Program-made: the position numbers and the translations under genes
Assembly (NCBI GenBank): GCA_944380855.1
Contig: CALWIW010000005.1
Span: 1 to 64,000, forward strand
From: an uncultured Clostridia bacterium
GTDB lineage: Bacteria > Bacillota > Clostridia > Oscillospirales > Acutalibacteraceae
Length of the DNA: 64,000 nucleotides
Reading direction: 5' to 3'
Shown: one piece after another, positions 28,274 through 37,102 of the stretch
How positions within the stretch are numbered: the first letter of the stretch is position 1
Layout of the letters: every line of letters starts with the position of its first letter
Notes under the pieces: generated by a model
The model's input: the letters and a program-made list of their open reading frames with translations, nothing else
Database searches by the model: none
Told to the model about the DNA's origin: nothing

Positions 28274-28384
28274 CAACGTAAATGAAAAAATAGCAATCTC
28301 ACTCAAAAGTAAACGTAGGTGAAGAAATAGCAATCTTACTCAAATTTAAACGTAAATAAAGAAATAGCAATCCCACTGACAAAA
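28274..28384. repeat. Three tandem 37-bp repeats
   Basis: Units at 28274-28310, 28311-28347 and 28348-28384, each of the form AAACGTAAATGAAGAAATAG followed by CAATCTCACTCAAAAGT, with about 4-8 differences between units. No spacers between them. They fill the middle of the 327-bp gap between rqcH and rlmH. Confidence 0.85.
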
Positions 28385-28385
28385 T

Positions 28386-28455
28386 AAACCTTTAACCGCC
28401 GCATAAACGAACGGTGACTGTTCAAGAGAAGCTTTCCAAGGCGGATTTAAAAATA
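28386..28455 (-). repeat. CCGCCTT/GCGGCGG repeat, minus-strand copy
   Basis: Read on the minus strand: TTTTTAAATCCGCCTTGG, then GAACAGTCACCGTTCG, then ATGCGGCGGTTAAAG. Matches the plus-strand copy at 29873-29939 almost fully, including the middle part. Lies right after the rlmH stop codon. Confidence 0.75.
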
Positions 28456-28456
28456 A

Positions 28457-28939
28457 TTATTTGTGATATTTGCCGTTTGAAGAAATTTGAAAGGCTCTGT
28501 AAATCTGTTCCGTAAGCATAATACGGGCAAGCTGGTGGGGGAAAGTCATTCTTCCCATGGAAATTTTGGCATTGCTTATCGTTTTTATGTTTTCGTCAAT
28601 ACCCCAAGAGCCTCCGATTATAAAATCTATGGAGCTGTAACCCTCTAAAGAGGCTTTTTCAATCATTGCGGCAAGCTCCTGAGAGGATATTATTTTTCCC
28701 TCTATACACATAGATACAACAAAGGAATTTTTTTTCAGTTTATCCTTTATTCTTTCACCTTCGTGGAAAACAGTGCTTTTAATCTGACTTTCAGAGGGAT
28801 TATCGGATATTTTTTCTTCGCTTACTTCAATTATATTGAATTTACAGAAAGCCGAAAGCCGCTTTTCGTATTCGGCTATTGCCATTGTCCAGTATTTTTC
28901 CTTTAATTTTCCTACGCAAATTATGTTGACCGAGAGCAT
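28457..28939 (-). CDS. rlmH: RlmH, 23S rRNA pseudouridine-1915 N3-methyltransferase
   Basis: 160 residues, usual length. SPOUT fold with the start MLSVNIICVGKLKEKYW, the SAM-binding knot FIIGGSWGIDENI and the end ARIMLTEQIYRAFQISSNGKYHK, whose Tyr-His is conserved. It methylates helix 69 of 23S rRNA. AGAGGTG before the ATG; 21 bp after the MBL hydrolase gene, probably one transcript. Confidence 0.97.
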   Translation of the reverse strand: MLSVNIICVGKLKEKYWTMAIAEYEKRLSAFCKFNIIEVSEEKISDNPSESQIKSTVFHEGERIKDKLKKNSFVVSMCIEGKIISSQELAAMIEKASLEGYSSIDFIIGGSWGIDENIKTISNAKISMGRMTFPHQLARIMLTEQIYRAFQISSNGKYHK

Positions 28940-28960
28940 AAAACACCTCTTAAATTATAA

Positions 28961-29749
28961 TCAATACAAAAACTTTTTACCGTTGGTTGCTTCGGGGGCA
29001 ACGTCTAAGGTAAAGTCCTTGTCCGGTTTCAGTCCCATTTGCAAAAACTCGCACATAGCCGTCTGATAGGCAAGCTCGGGAGTATTGTTTTCACGGCTTA
29101 AATGGGCGAGCAAAAATCTTGCCGTACCGTGTTTAACAAGGTTTGCAATTTCAGTGGCACAGGAAATATTTGAAAGATGTCCAACGTCGGAAAGTATTCT
29201 TCTTTTTAATGGGTAGGGATAAGGGCCGCAGCGAAGCATATTTACATCATGGTTCGACTCAATAACGCAAAAATCGCTTTTGGCAAGTTGTTGTCTGACT
29301 GCGTCGGTCATATATCCCATGTCTGTTGCAACTGTGCATACTCTGTCATCGGGAGTTGTCACGGTAAAACAGCAGCTTTCAGCGGCATCATGGGGAGTAT
29401 CTGTTCTTTCAACAAAAAAACCTCCGGCTTCAATTCCTGTTTCTATTATTTTGGTTTTTACCTTTCCCGTAAGCTTTCCGGAGTTTCGTAAAGCTCTGAT
29501 AGTTCCGGCACTGCCGTAAACTGTAAGACCTAATTTTCTTGCAAGCACGTCAAGTCCGGAACAGTGGTCGGTATGCTCGTGGGTAACAAACACGCTGTGT
29601 ATTTTGCTTATGTCAATGTCGTTGTCTGAAAGTGCCGTTACAAGCTGTTTGCAGCTTCTTCCGGCGTCTATGAGTATTACCTCTCCCGAACACTCTATGC
29701 AATAACTGTTTCCCTTGCTTCCGCTGAAAAGCGGCACAATCTTAGCCAA
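28961..29749 (-). CDS. Metallo-beta-lactamase fold hydrolase, YycJ/WalJ type
   Basis: 262 residues from TTG 29749, chosen because AAGAGG lies just upstream and the family begins at this point (AKIVPLFSGSKGNSYCIE). Metal ligands THEHTDHCSGL (HxHxDH), a late DTPHDAAESC, and SNHDVNMLRCGPYP. YycJ/WalJ proteins are often tied to cell-wall signalling or to DNA 5'-exonuclease activity; here the WalRK genes are absent. Followed by rlmH. Confidence 0.9.
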   Translation of the reverse strand: MAKIVPLFSGSKGNSYCIECSGEVILIDAGRSCKQLVTALSDNDIDISKIHSVFVTHEHTDHCSGLDVLARKLGLTVYGSAGTIRALRNSGKLTGKVKTKIIETGIEAGGFFVERTDTPHDAAESCCFTVTTPDDRVCTVATDMGYMTDAVRQQLAKSDFCVIESNHDVNMLRCGPYPYPLKRRILSDVGHLSNISCATEIANLVKHGTARFLLAHLSRENNTPELAYQTAMCEFLQMGLKPDKDFTLDVAPEATNGKKFLY

Positions 29750-29766
29750 AAAAACACCTCTTCTAT

Positions 29767-30070
29767 TTTTTAAATCCGCCTTACACGGGTTCATCTATCA
29801 TAGAACCTCCGCCATGCGGCGGTTTAAAGTTTTTATCATCATTTAGGTTGATATTATATTTTTTAAATCCCTATTTTTAAACCCGCCTTGGAAAACTTCT
29901 CATGAACAGTCACCGTTCGTTAATGCGGCGGTTTAAAGTTTTTATCATCATTTAAGTTGATATTATATTTTTAAATCCCTATTTTTAAATCTATATTTTT
30001 TAAATCCGTATTTTTAAATCCGCCTTACACACGTCCATCTATCATATAACTTCAATCATGCGGCGGTTTT
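29767..30070 (+). repeat. Cluster of three CCGCCTT/GCGGCGG repeats
   Basis: Copies at about 29767-29829, 29873-29939 and 30010-30070. Each runs TTTTTAAATCCGCCTT, a variable part of about 30 bp, then ATGCGGCGGTTT. Copies 1 and 3 share the variable part (ACACG...TCATCTATCATA); copy 2 has the part seen in the inverted copy at 28386-28455. Between copies an AT-rich spacer (ATCATCATTTARGTTGATAT) is itself duplicated. No gene is seen in 29750-30182. Confidence 0.8.
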
Positions 30071-30182
30071 GGGTTTTGTTTATCAATTTAGTTTTGGTTA
30101 TAAACTATAAAAAATTTAAAATTAAATAAACTAAAAGGGGATACAGATGTATCCCCGAAATAACATAAATATAAAGATAAAA

Positions 30183-31472
30183 TTATGCGGTAACAGCTGC
30201 GGTTTCTGGGTCAAACTTTTTCTTTATATCTGCTCCGAGGCTTCTGAATTTTTCTACAACCTCTTCGTAACCGCGTTCTATGTATTCAATATTGCTTATT
30301 TCCGTATCTCCATCGGCACAAAGAGCGGCAATAATAAGAGCGGCTCCCGCACGCAGGTCAGTAGCTTTTACAGGAGCGGAGTTGAGAATTTCGCCTCCTT
30401 CAATTATAGCCATACGACCCTCTACGGTAATATTTGCTCCCATTCGCACAAGCTCTCCAACGTACTGGTATCTGTTTTCCCAAACGCTTTCCTTTATAGT
30501 GCTTGTTCCGTCAACAGTTGCAAGCAAAGCGGCAAACTGGGGCTGACAATCCGTAGGAAAACCGGGATGCGGCATTGTTTTAATATTACAGCGGTGAAGT
30601 CTGCCTTTTGTAGCGTCAACAAGAACAGCTTCGTCGTACTCGGTTATCTCTACTCCCATTTCACTGAGCTTTGCTGTGATAGAGTCAAGATGTTTAGGAA
30701 TTACATTTTTAACAAGAACCTTGCCTCTTGTAGCGGCGGCGGCAGCCATATATGTACCGGCTTCAATCTGGTCGGGGATTATGGAATAGGTAACACCTCT
30801 TAGATAGTTAACGCCCCTGACCTTAATGACATCTGTTCCTGCACCGCGGATATTTGCACCCATAGAGTTCAAAAAGTTTGCAAGGTCAACGATGTGGGGT
30901 TCTTTTGCTGCGTTTTCAATTACTGTAAGGCCTTCAGCTTTTACAGCGGCAAGCATAATATTCATGGTAGCTCCCACGGAAACAACGTCCAAATAGATGT
31001 GAGCTCCGTGAAGCCTTGTTTCTGAAGATACCTCAACGATTGCACCGTTTAAGGTTTGTGATTTGCCTCCCATAGCCGCAAATCCTTTCAAATGCTGGTC
31101 GATAGGACGAACTCCGAAGTTACAGCCGCCGGGCATAGCGACAGAGGCTTTGTTAAATTTTCCAAGGAGAGCACCCAAAAGATAGTAAGACGCTCTCATA
31201 CCTCTTACCAAATTAGTTGTAGCTTCGTGGTTTTTTATATTTCGGGCATCTATATTTAATGTGTTTTTACTGACACGTGTAACAATTGCTCCCATTTCGC
31301 AAAGGATTTTTCCTATAAGGCTTACATCGCTTATATTGGGGACATTTTCTATTCTGCAAGGCTCATCACAGAGAATAACGGCAGGAATAATCGCAAGAGC
31401 GGCATTTTTTGCTCCGCTTATTGTGACCTCTCCGTCAAGGTGACATCCGCCTTTAACTATAAACTTATCCAA
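30183..31472 (-). CDS. murA: UDP-N-acetylglucosamine 1-carboxyvinyltransferase
   Basis: 429 residues from TTG 31472 (DKFIVKGGCHLDGEVTISG), preferred to an upstream TTG because GGAGTG lies 7 bp before it. EPSP-synthase fold; catalytic Cys in VAMPGGCNFGVRPIDQH, so the enzyme should be fosfomycin-sensitive in principle. HPGFPTDCQPQ is the late family motif. It makes the first committed step of peptidoglycan synthesis. Stands alone in its transcript. Confidence 0.97.
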   Translation of the reverse strand: MDKFIVKGGCHLDGEVTISGAKNAALAIIPAVILCDEPCRIENVPNISDVSLIGKILCEMGAIVTRVSKNTLNIDARNIKNHEATTNLVRGMRASYYLLGALLGKFNKASVAMPGGCNFGVRPIDQHLKGFAAMGGKSQTLNGAIVEVSSETRLHGAHIYLDVVSVGATMNIMLAAVKAEGLTVIENAAKEPHIVDLANFLNSMGANIRGAGTDVIKVRGVNYLRGVTYSIIPDQIEAGTYMAAAAATRGKVLVKNVIPKHLDSITAKLSEMGVEITEYDEAVLVDATKGRLHRCNIKTMPHPGFPTDCQPQFAALLATVDGTSTIKESVWENRYQYVGELVRMGANITVEGRMAIIEGGEILNSAPVKATDLRAGAALIIAALCADGDTEISNIEYIERGYEEVVEKFRSLGADIKKKFDPETAAVTA

Positions 31473-31621
31473 TTGTGCACACTCCAATACTCGTTTTTCA
31501 TGGGTAATGCTGTATTTTTAAATCACATAGATGCAAAATAAAATACATAGTTTTTTGCTGTAATACAACGGCAATATTTATATTTAAAAAACAAATAAAT
31601 GTATAAATCTCTAAAAATATT

Positions 31622-31673
31622 AATGGTTTATGTGGCTGTAATACAATTGTTACAGAGTAAAACATAAACCATT
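31622..31673 (-). terminator. Two-part hairpin between murA and comM/yifB
   Basis: Outer stem AATGGTTTATGT (31622-31633) with ACATAAACCATT (31662-31673), inner stem CTGTAA/TTACAG (31636-31655). On the minus strand it lies 110 bp after the yifB stop and is followed by AATATTTTTAG, so it may be its terminator or part of the murA leader. The rest of 31473-31783 is AT-rich with no gene seen. Confidence 0.5.
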
Positions 31674-31783
31674 CCTCAATAAATAATAATATAAATATAT
31701 GTTTTTGTCAATATAAAAAAGTCCGTTTGAACCTAAATTTAGCACATTGCACGTAATTGGAAAAACTTTAAACTCTTTTTTAT

Positions 31784-33319
31784 TTAATCAATATTGGAAA
31801 AGCGGTACTTTCTGTCTAAATTTCTGTACTGTACTGCTTCTGCTATATGGCAGGCCTTGATAAATTCGCTGTTATCCAAGTCCGCTATTGTCCTTGCAAC
31901 CTTTACTATTCTGTCGTATGCTCTTGCGGACAGCCCCATTGTATCAAAGGCTTTTCTTAAAAGTGTGTTTCCGTCGCTGTCTATTACGCAGTATTTTCTG
32001 AAGTTTTCTGCGTCCATTTTTGCGTTGCAGGTAATTTTTGTGTTTTTGAACCTTGTGTTTTGAATTTTCCTTGCCTCGTTTACACGTTCTCTTATTTCTG
32101 CGGAGGTTTCACATAATACGGAAGAAGTTAAGTCCTCGTAATCAACGGGAGGAACTTCAATGTGAATGTCAAACCTGTCCATAATAGGACCTGAAACCTT
32201 TGCCGCATATCTTTGTATGGCTTTATCAGAGCAAATACACCGTTTGGTTGGGTGACCGTAATATCCGCAGGGGCAGGGGTTCATAGCCGCAACAACCATA
32301 ATTGAGCATGGATATCTGACCGTTCCCATAACTCGGGAAATAGAAACGTAACCGTCCTCAATTGGCTGGCGCAAAACCTCCAGTGCCGAGCGGGTAAACT
32401 CAGGAAATTCGTCCAGAAACAAAACTCCGTTGTGTGCCAAAGAAACCTCGCCGGGGTGGGGAACAGAGCCGCCTCCGCTCAGTCCCACCGCCGAAACAGT
32501 ATGGTGGGGAGAACGGAAAGGTCTTTTGCTTATCAAAGGTGTATTGTCGGGCATTGTTCCGGCTATGGAATGAATTTTCGTAACCTCAATCATTTCATCA
32601 AAGGTCATATCGGGAAGAATAGATGGTATTCTTTTTGCAAGCATACTTTTTCCCGAGCCGGGAGGGCCTATCATCAGAACATTGTGTCCTCCTGCGGCTG
32701 CAATTTCCAAAGCTCTTTTGGCTTCAAACTGACCCATAACATGGGCAAAGTCGGGAGAAATTTTTTCTTCCGTGTCCGTTTTACCTTTGTATCTTACGGG
32801 AATGATTTCTTCCTTTCCGAGAAAATGACGGAATAAAGTATACACATCTTTAACAGGATAAACGTCAATTCCGTTGACCACAGAACCCTCCATGGCATTT
32901 CCTGTAGGCACAAAAACCCTTTTTATACCTTTTTCCTTTGCTTTGATGACCATAGGAAGAACGCCGTTGACACGTCGCACCTCTCCGCGAAGAGAAAGCT
33001 CTCCTACAAAGGCACAGTCATCAATAGGAGAACGTATTGCCCCTGTAGCTTTCAAAATGGCAATAAGTATAGGCAGGTCGTATAAAGGACCTTCTTTTTT
33101 TATGTCCGCAGGTGCAAGATTTACCGTAAGGCGGGAAGAAGGGAACTCGAAGCCGCAGTTTTCGGCGGCGGCACGTACACGGTTTCGGCTTTCTTTAACC
33201 GCCGCGTCAGGAAGTCCTACAATATCAAATGCAGGGATACCGTGAGATATGTCCGCCTCTACCTCTACCATAAAACTGTCCATTCCGAAAATTCCCATAC
33301 TGTTGCAGGAATAAACCAT
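31784..33319 (-). CDS. ComM/YifB family AAA+ ATPase (Mg-chelatase-like)
   Basis: 511 residues from ATG 33319, chosen because GGAG lies 8 bp upstream and the family starts MVYSCNSMGIFGMDSFMVEVE; the frame is open 36 codons further upstream. N-terminal LonC-like ChlI domain (GLPDAAVKESRNRVRAA), Walker A MIGPPGSGKSMLAKRI, Walker B VLFLDEFPEF, and C-terminal ChlI domain (GLSARAYDRIVKVARTIADL) with cysteines CGYYGHPTKRCIC. ComM helps branch migration during uptake and integration of DNA. Confidence 0.95.
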   Translation of the reverse strand: MVYSCNSMGIFGMDSFMVEVEADISHGIPAFDIVGLPDAAVKESRNRVRAAAENCGFEFPSSRLTVNLAPADIKKEGPLYDLPILIAILKATGAIRSPIDDCAFVGELSLRGEVRRVNGVLPMVIKAKEKGIKRVFVPTGNAMEGSVVNGIDVYPVKDVYTLFRHFLGKEEIIPVRYKGKTDTEEKISPDFAHVMGQFEAKRALEIAAAGGHNVLMIGPPGSGKSMLAKRIPSILPDMTFDEMIEVTKIHSIAGTMPDNTPLISKRPFRSPHHTVSAVGLSGGGSVPHPGEVSLAHNGVLFLDEFPEFTRSALEVLRQPIEDGYVSISRVMGTVRYPCSIMVVAAMNPCPCGYYGHPTKRCICSDKAIQRYAAKVSGPIMDRFDIHIEVPPVDYEDLTSSVLCETSAEIRERVNEARKIQNTRFKNTKITCNAKMDAENFRKYCVIDSDGNTLLRKAFDTMGLSARAYDRIVKVARTIADLDNSEFIKACHIAEAVQYRNLDRKYRFSNID

Positions 33320-33477
33320 AACCATCACTCCACAACTCATATTGTAACAATAATATAAATACATAATAATTTTATCATATTTTTTGTAATAAAACAATAT
33401 ATTTTGCGTTATAATAAGTTGACTCATATTTATTTGTGTGTTATAATTAAAATGTAAAATTGTGTTCGGAGGAAATT

Positions 33478-34059
33478 ATGTCAGAAAATCAGCAGAAAGA
33501 AAAGTTAAAGGAAATGAGCGACGTTCAGCTTACAGCTCTGATACAAAAGGGCGACGCATCTGCCTTTGATGAAATTTTCAAAAGATATATAAGACTTATA
33601 TTCTCTTTGGCTTCAAAATACACAGCCGAAAGCTTTGAAAAATCCGACTTTGTTCAAGAGGGACTTATAGGATTGCTGTCGGCTTGCAGAACCTATAATG
33701 AAAATGCCGGTGCTTCCTTTAAAAATTACGCTTCTCTCTGTATTGAAAGAAGATTTATTTCAATAATAAAAAAAGCCTCCCAACGCAAGGACACGGCTTT
33801 GAGCGGTGCTGTTTCCATATATGATTTGGAGCTTACAGCAGACAGCACAACCGATCCCGAGGAGATAGTTCTTTCCAAGGAATTTGTTCAGTCTACCTAT
33901 AAAAAATTTCGTGAACAGCTTTCAAGGCTTGAGTATGAAGTTTTTTTGCAGTATATCGGCGGTGCAAAATACAGTGAAATATCAAAAAATCTCGGTATAA
34001 GCGAAAAGGCAGTTGATAATGCTTTGCAGAGAATTAAGAAAAAAATATCCGAAAAATAG
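33478..34059 (+). CDS. SigH-like sigma-70 family factor
   Basis: 193 residues from ATG 33478 (GGAGG 5 bp upstream; an earlier in-frame start has no ribosome site). Region 2: DASAFDEIFKRYIRLIFSLA, then DFVQEGLIGLLSACRTYN; region 4: LEYEVFLQYIGGAKYSEISK with NLGISEKAVDNALQRIKKKI. Closest in design to the sporulation/competence factor SigH. No spore gene is close by. It is divergent from comM/yifB, which is in keeping with a competence or transition-state role, but that is inference. Confidence 0.88.
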   Translation: MSENQQKEKLKEMSDVQLTALIQKGDASAFDEIFKRYIRLIFSLASKYTAESFEKSDFVQEGLIGLLSACRTYNENAGASFKNYASLCIERRFISIIKKASQRKDTALSGAVSIYDLELTADSTTDPEEIVLSKEFVQSTYKKFREQLSRLEYEVFLQYIGGAKYSEISKNLGISEKAVDNALQRIKKKISEK

Positions 34060-34061
34060 AA

Positions 34062-34241
34062 GTGGTTGTATAGCAAGTGTTGTGAAAAAAATTGGGATTC
34101 CAAAGGGATCACTGTCCCTTTGGCAGGTGGTTTGGAGGACAGCGTCCTCCAAGGTCTTAATATGCTGCAAAAAACACAGGTTCACGATAACTCTTTATTT
34201 TATCTCTATTTTACTTTTCACACAACAATTGACAAAGAGAC
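34062..34241 (+). repeat. Interspersed hairpin element, copy C (internally deleted)
   Basis: Starts GTGGTTGTATAGCAAGTGTT three bases after the sigma gene stop, keeps the CCAAAGGGAT/GTCCCTTTGG and TTGGAGGAC-AG-CGTCCTCCAA hairpins and the end ATTGACAAAGAGA, but lacks the AACAGTCC and GGGGAA hairpins. No separate terminator precedes this copy. Confidence 0.85.
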
Positions 34242-34273
34242 ATAAAAGCTTTAAAATTTCCGTCCTAAAAATC

Positions 34274-34322
34274 AGGTTCTTTTGCGAATGTTTACCTCAG
34301 CATTTGCAAAAGAACTTTTTAT
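34274..34322 (+). terminator. Terminator-like hairpin downstream of copy C
   Basis: GGTTCTTTTGCGAATG (34275-34290) pairs with CATTTGCAAAAGAACT (34301-34316), followed by TTTTATTTTA. It could end transcription running through the sigma gene and copy C. A second hairpin, AAGGGAACTTC.../...GAAGTTCCCTT (34374-34416), follows. Confidence 0.6.
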
Positions 34323-34439
34323 TTTATACAGAAATATTGTGAAGAAAATGCCGTATAATTTTTCACAAACGGAAAGGGAACTTCAATTTAATCATAAACT
34401 AAATCGAAGTTCCCTTAACAAAATGGAAGTAACATAATT

Positions 34440-35159
34440 AAAACCTTAATCTCCTATCATTATATATCTTAACTATCACAATACCTGTTTTTAAGGGGTC
34501 TTTAACTGTTTTACTGAGATTTATAAAACAACCTTGTTAAAGATTTGGATATTGTCTAAGGAAGGTTTATTTACAGCTCCTTAACTTAACTGATTTTTCC
34601 AAAAGATACATCGTTTAAACCTTTTCAATCAACCTGCACGATTAATTAAATTACCATAGGAATCAACCTTTCCTTTAATCATGTCTAAGGCTTTTGCAGA
34701 ATTATTTTTTCAGTAGGCTTTTATCAATCTTATCGGGTACACCATAAATTGTAAAGGAATAAAATAGGCTTTTTGATTGATTTGTTGATTGTAGAGTTTT
34801 ATATCTTCTGAATCAATAATTAAATTAAGTTTTCAGCTTAGAATATTCTTGATGTTACATTACGTTATTTATCTCAAAATCAAACTCCCGAATATTCCGT
34901 AAACAGCAACTGTATAATATAAACAAGCCTTCTCAAATTCTCACAAATTATTTTTTTAAACACATATTTGTATTTCTAATCTGTAAATTATTTTATTTAC
35001 TTGAATATACCCTTGTGCTGTTTACATTACTGAAATTGCCAGCAGGTGAAACCCCTTTTCATAATGCTTTTTCATGGGCAATTCTCCTTTTCAAACAACT
35101 TCACAAAGTGGATAATTCATTCATCAAAAATGTTAATCCGTTCCTTCTGATGTTCTCAT
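34440..35159 (-). pseudogene. Probable decayed gene (minus strand), family unknown
   Basis: No intact frame. On the minus strand, behind a consensus promoter, two good ribosome sites each start a tiny frame: GAGGTG then ATG 35159 (8 codons, MRTSEGTD) and AAGGAG then ATG 35075 (17 codons, MKKHYEKGFHLLAISVM, stop at 35024-35022). Further on, protein-like stretches recur in changing frames: YYTVAVYGIFGSLILR, SEDIKLYNQQINQKAYFIP, FTIYGVPDKIDKSLL, AKALDMIKGKVDSYGNLIN, NDVSFGKIS. This looks like one gene broken by several frameshifts and stops. I do not recognise the ancestor. A non-coding RNA is an alternative. Confidence 0.4.
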
Positions 35160-35236
35160 TGGACTCACCTCGTAATTTAAAATCCGCTAAATCAACTTAA
35201 ATATTTTAATTTGGAAGATTTCTTCTCTTTGATTAA

Positions 35237-35265
35237 ATTATATACTACGAAGCAGGTTTTGTCAA
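35237..35265 (-). promoter_or_regulatory. Consensus sigma-A promoter facing the decayed locus
   Basis: On the minus strand TTGACA (35265-35260), exactly 17 bp, TATAAT (35242-35237). Both hexamers are perfect. The only thing downstream for 800 bp is the apparent pseudogene. Confidence 0.8.
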
Positions 35266-35418
35266 TAGTTTTTTAAAATAAAATAATAAAAATTTATCAT
35301 CATGTTTTTAACTTATATATAGTTTGCATAAAAGATCAGGTTATTTAAGTAATGTGAATATTATGTCAAGGGAGGGCTTTTAATAAGGTAAAAACCGAAA
35401 AAAAGATAAACTAAACAA

Positions 35419-35451
35419 ACAAAAAAGCACCTGCAAAATACAGGTGCTTTT
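35419..35451 (-). terminator. Terminator of tRNA-Arg
   Basis: Perfect 11-bp stem, AAAAGCACCTG at 35423-35433 and CAGGTGCTTTT at 35441-35451; on the minus strand followed by TTGTTTGTTT, 2 bp after the tRNA 3' end. Confidence 0.85.
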
Positions 35452-35453
35452 GG

Positions 35454-35527
35454 CGCGCTGTAAGGGACTCGAACCCCTGACCTACTGGTTCGTAGCCAGT
35501 CACTCTATCCAGCTGAGCTAACAGCGC
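35454..35527 (-). tRNA. tRNA-Arg (ACG anticodon)
   Basis: 74-nt cloverleaf: acceptor GCGCTGT/ACAGCGC, D arm GCTC-AGCTGGATA-GAGT, anticodon arm ACTGG-CTACGAA-CCAGT, T arm AGGGG-TTCGAGT-CCCTT, discriminator G, no encoded CCA. A34 would be edited to inosine to read CGN codons. It lies downstream of the M18 peptidase gene in the same direction, with its own terminator. Confidence 0.95.
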
Positions 35528-35660
35528 ATCTTGCGGCTTTTTTAAGCCGCTAAAGTATAATACCATAAATTACAGGAAAAATCAAGAGTTTTTTGATTTT
35601 TTTTAAGATTTCTCAAAAATACGGTGAATCATACTTATTTTTACAAGGTGTAATACAAAT

Positions 35661-37070
35661 TCAGTTGAAAAAGCTGAAAAATGCACGGTGTGCCATGTAA
35701 ACGTCAAACTTTGAAACAATTTCAAAAGGTGCGTGCATAGACAAAACAGGTACGCCCAAGTCAATTACGTCTACGTTCATGTTGGCTACGTATTTTGCGA
35801 TGGTTCCACCGCCGCCCAAGTCAACTTTGCCAAGCTCGCCGGTCTGCCAGCTTATGCCGTTTTTTTCAAGCATAGAGCGAATTTCGCCCATGTATTCCGC
35901 AGATGCGTCGGATGTGTCGTATTTTCCGCCGTGTCCCATGTATTTTGAGATAACAACGCCTTTGTTTATATAAGAGCTGTTCATAGACTCGTAAACAGAA
36001 GAGTAGGTAGGGTCAAATGCGGCGTTTACGTCGGCGGAAAGACATTTGCTCTTTGAAAGAATTCTGTAGCCCTCTTCGCCCTCTGCTTTGGCAAGGTCAT
36101 AAATAAAATAACGCAAAAAGTCGCTTTGCATACCTGTATTTCCGTCGCTGCCGGTTTCCTCTTTGTCGGCAAGCATAGTTATAACAGTGTGTTCAGGCGT
36201 TTCCGTTTCCAAAATTGCGGTAAGTGCAGGGTAAGCACAAACACGGTCGTCGTGACCGTAACCGCCTATCATGCTTTCGTCAAAGCCTATATCTCTGGTT
36301 TTAAGGGCGGGAACAAAGCTAAGCTCAGCAGAAAGAAAATCTTCTTCTGTGATACCGTATTTTTTATTTAAAATATTAATCATGTTAAGCTTTACAAGGT
36401 CGCTTTCACCGCTGTTGTCATAGGGGCGTGAACCTGCAAGGACATTCAGCTCCTCGCCGGTAAACACCTTTGCCATTGGTTTTTGAACCTGTTCCCTTGC
36501 AAGGTGGGGAAGAAGGTCGGTAATGCAGAAGCAGGGTTCATCGTCTTTTTCGCCAAGATTAATTTCAACCTTTGTTCCGTCGGTTTTTATAACCACTCCG
36601 TGGAGGGACAGGGGAAGTGCCGTCCACTGATATTTTTTAAGTCCGCCGTAATAATGAGTCTTAAACAAAGCAAGACCGTTTGACTCGTACACAGGGTTTG
36701 GCTTTAAATCTATTCTCGGTGAGTCAATGTGGGCTATTGCCAGACGAACGCCATCTTTAACGCCCTTTTTACCGATAACAGCAAGAGCAACGGCTTTGTG
36801 GCGGTTTACAAGGTATATTTTTTCGCCGGGCTGATAAACTTTATCCTGTTCAAATGGCTTAAATCCGGCTTTCTCCGCAAGCTTTACAGCGGTTTTAACA
36901 GCTTCTCGTTCTGTTTTTGAATGGTCAATAAACTTTTTATAGTCCACACAGTATTTGTCGGCTTTTTTTATTTCGCTTTCCTTTGCCGAATTAATGCCTT
37001 TGTCCGGCTTTGTAAGCAATTTCTCTTTTAACTCTTTGATTTCTGTTTTTTCATCTTTTTTCTTTGACAT
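35661..37070 (-). CDS. M18-family zinc aminopeptidase
   Basis: 469 residues, with the M18 pattern: AIAHIDSPRIDLKP (metal His/Asp), KYQWTALPLSLHG, MIGGYGHDDRVCAYP (bridging Asp), MLADKEETGSDGNTG (catalytic and metal Glu), and a late VLSMHAPFEIVSKFDVY (metal His). It removes N-terminal residues, often acidic ones, from peptides in the cytoplasm as a large dodecamer. A charged N-terminal tail of about 40 residues is typical of the clostridial members. AAAGGAG before the ATG; last gene of the seven-gene minus run. Confidence 0.93.
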   Translation of the reverse strand: MSKKKDEKTEIKELKEKLLTKPDKGINSAKESEIKKADKYCVDYKKFIDHSKTEREAVKTAVKLAEKAGFKPFEQDKVYQPGEKIYLVNRHKAVALAVIGKKGVKDGVRLAIAHIDSPRIDLKPNPVYESNGLALFKTHYYGGLKKYQWTALPLSLHGVVIKTDGTKVEINLGEKDDEPCFCITDLLPHLAREQVQKPMAKVFTGEELNVLAGSRPYDNSGESDLVKLNMINILNKKYGITEEDFLSAELSFVPALKTRDIGFDESMIGGYGHDDRVCAYPALTAILETETPEHTVITMLADKEETGSDGNTGMQSDFLRYFIYDLAKAEGEEGYRILSKSKCLSADVNAAFDPTYSSVYESMNSSYINKGVVISKYMGHGGKYDTSDASAEYMGEIRSMLEKNGISWQTGELGKVDLGGGGTIAKYVANMNVDVIDLGVPVLSMHAPFEIVSKFDVYMAHRAFFSFFN

Positions 37071-37102
37071 ATATTTACACTCCTTTAAAAGAATTTTTTA
37101 CA

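Noticed and set aside
28274..28384. Short regular repeats that might be a CRISPR array
   Set aside because: Units are directly joined with no spacers, differ from each other, and no cas gene is near.
35015..35200. 61-codon plus-strand frame in the large intergenic gap
   Set aside because: No good ribosome site, and it lies opposite the minus-strand promoter-driven locus with better signals.
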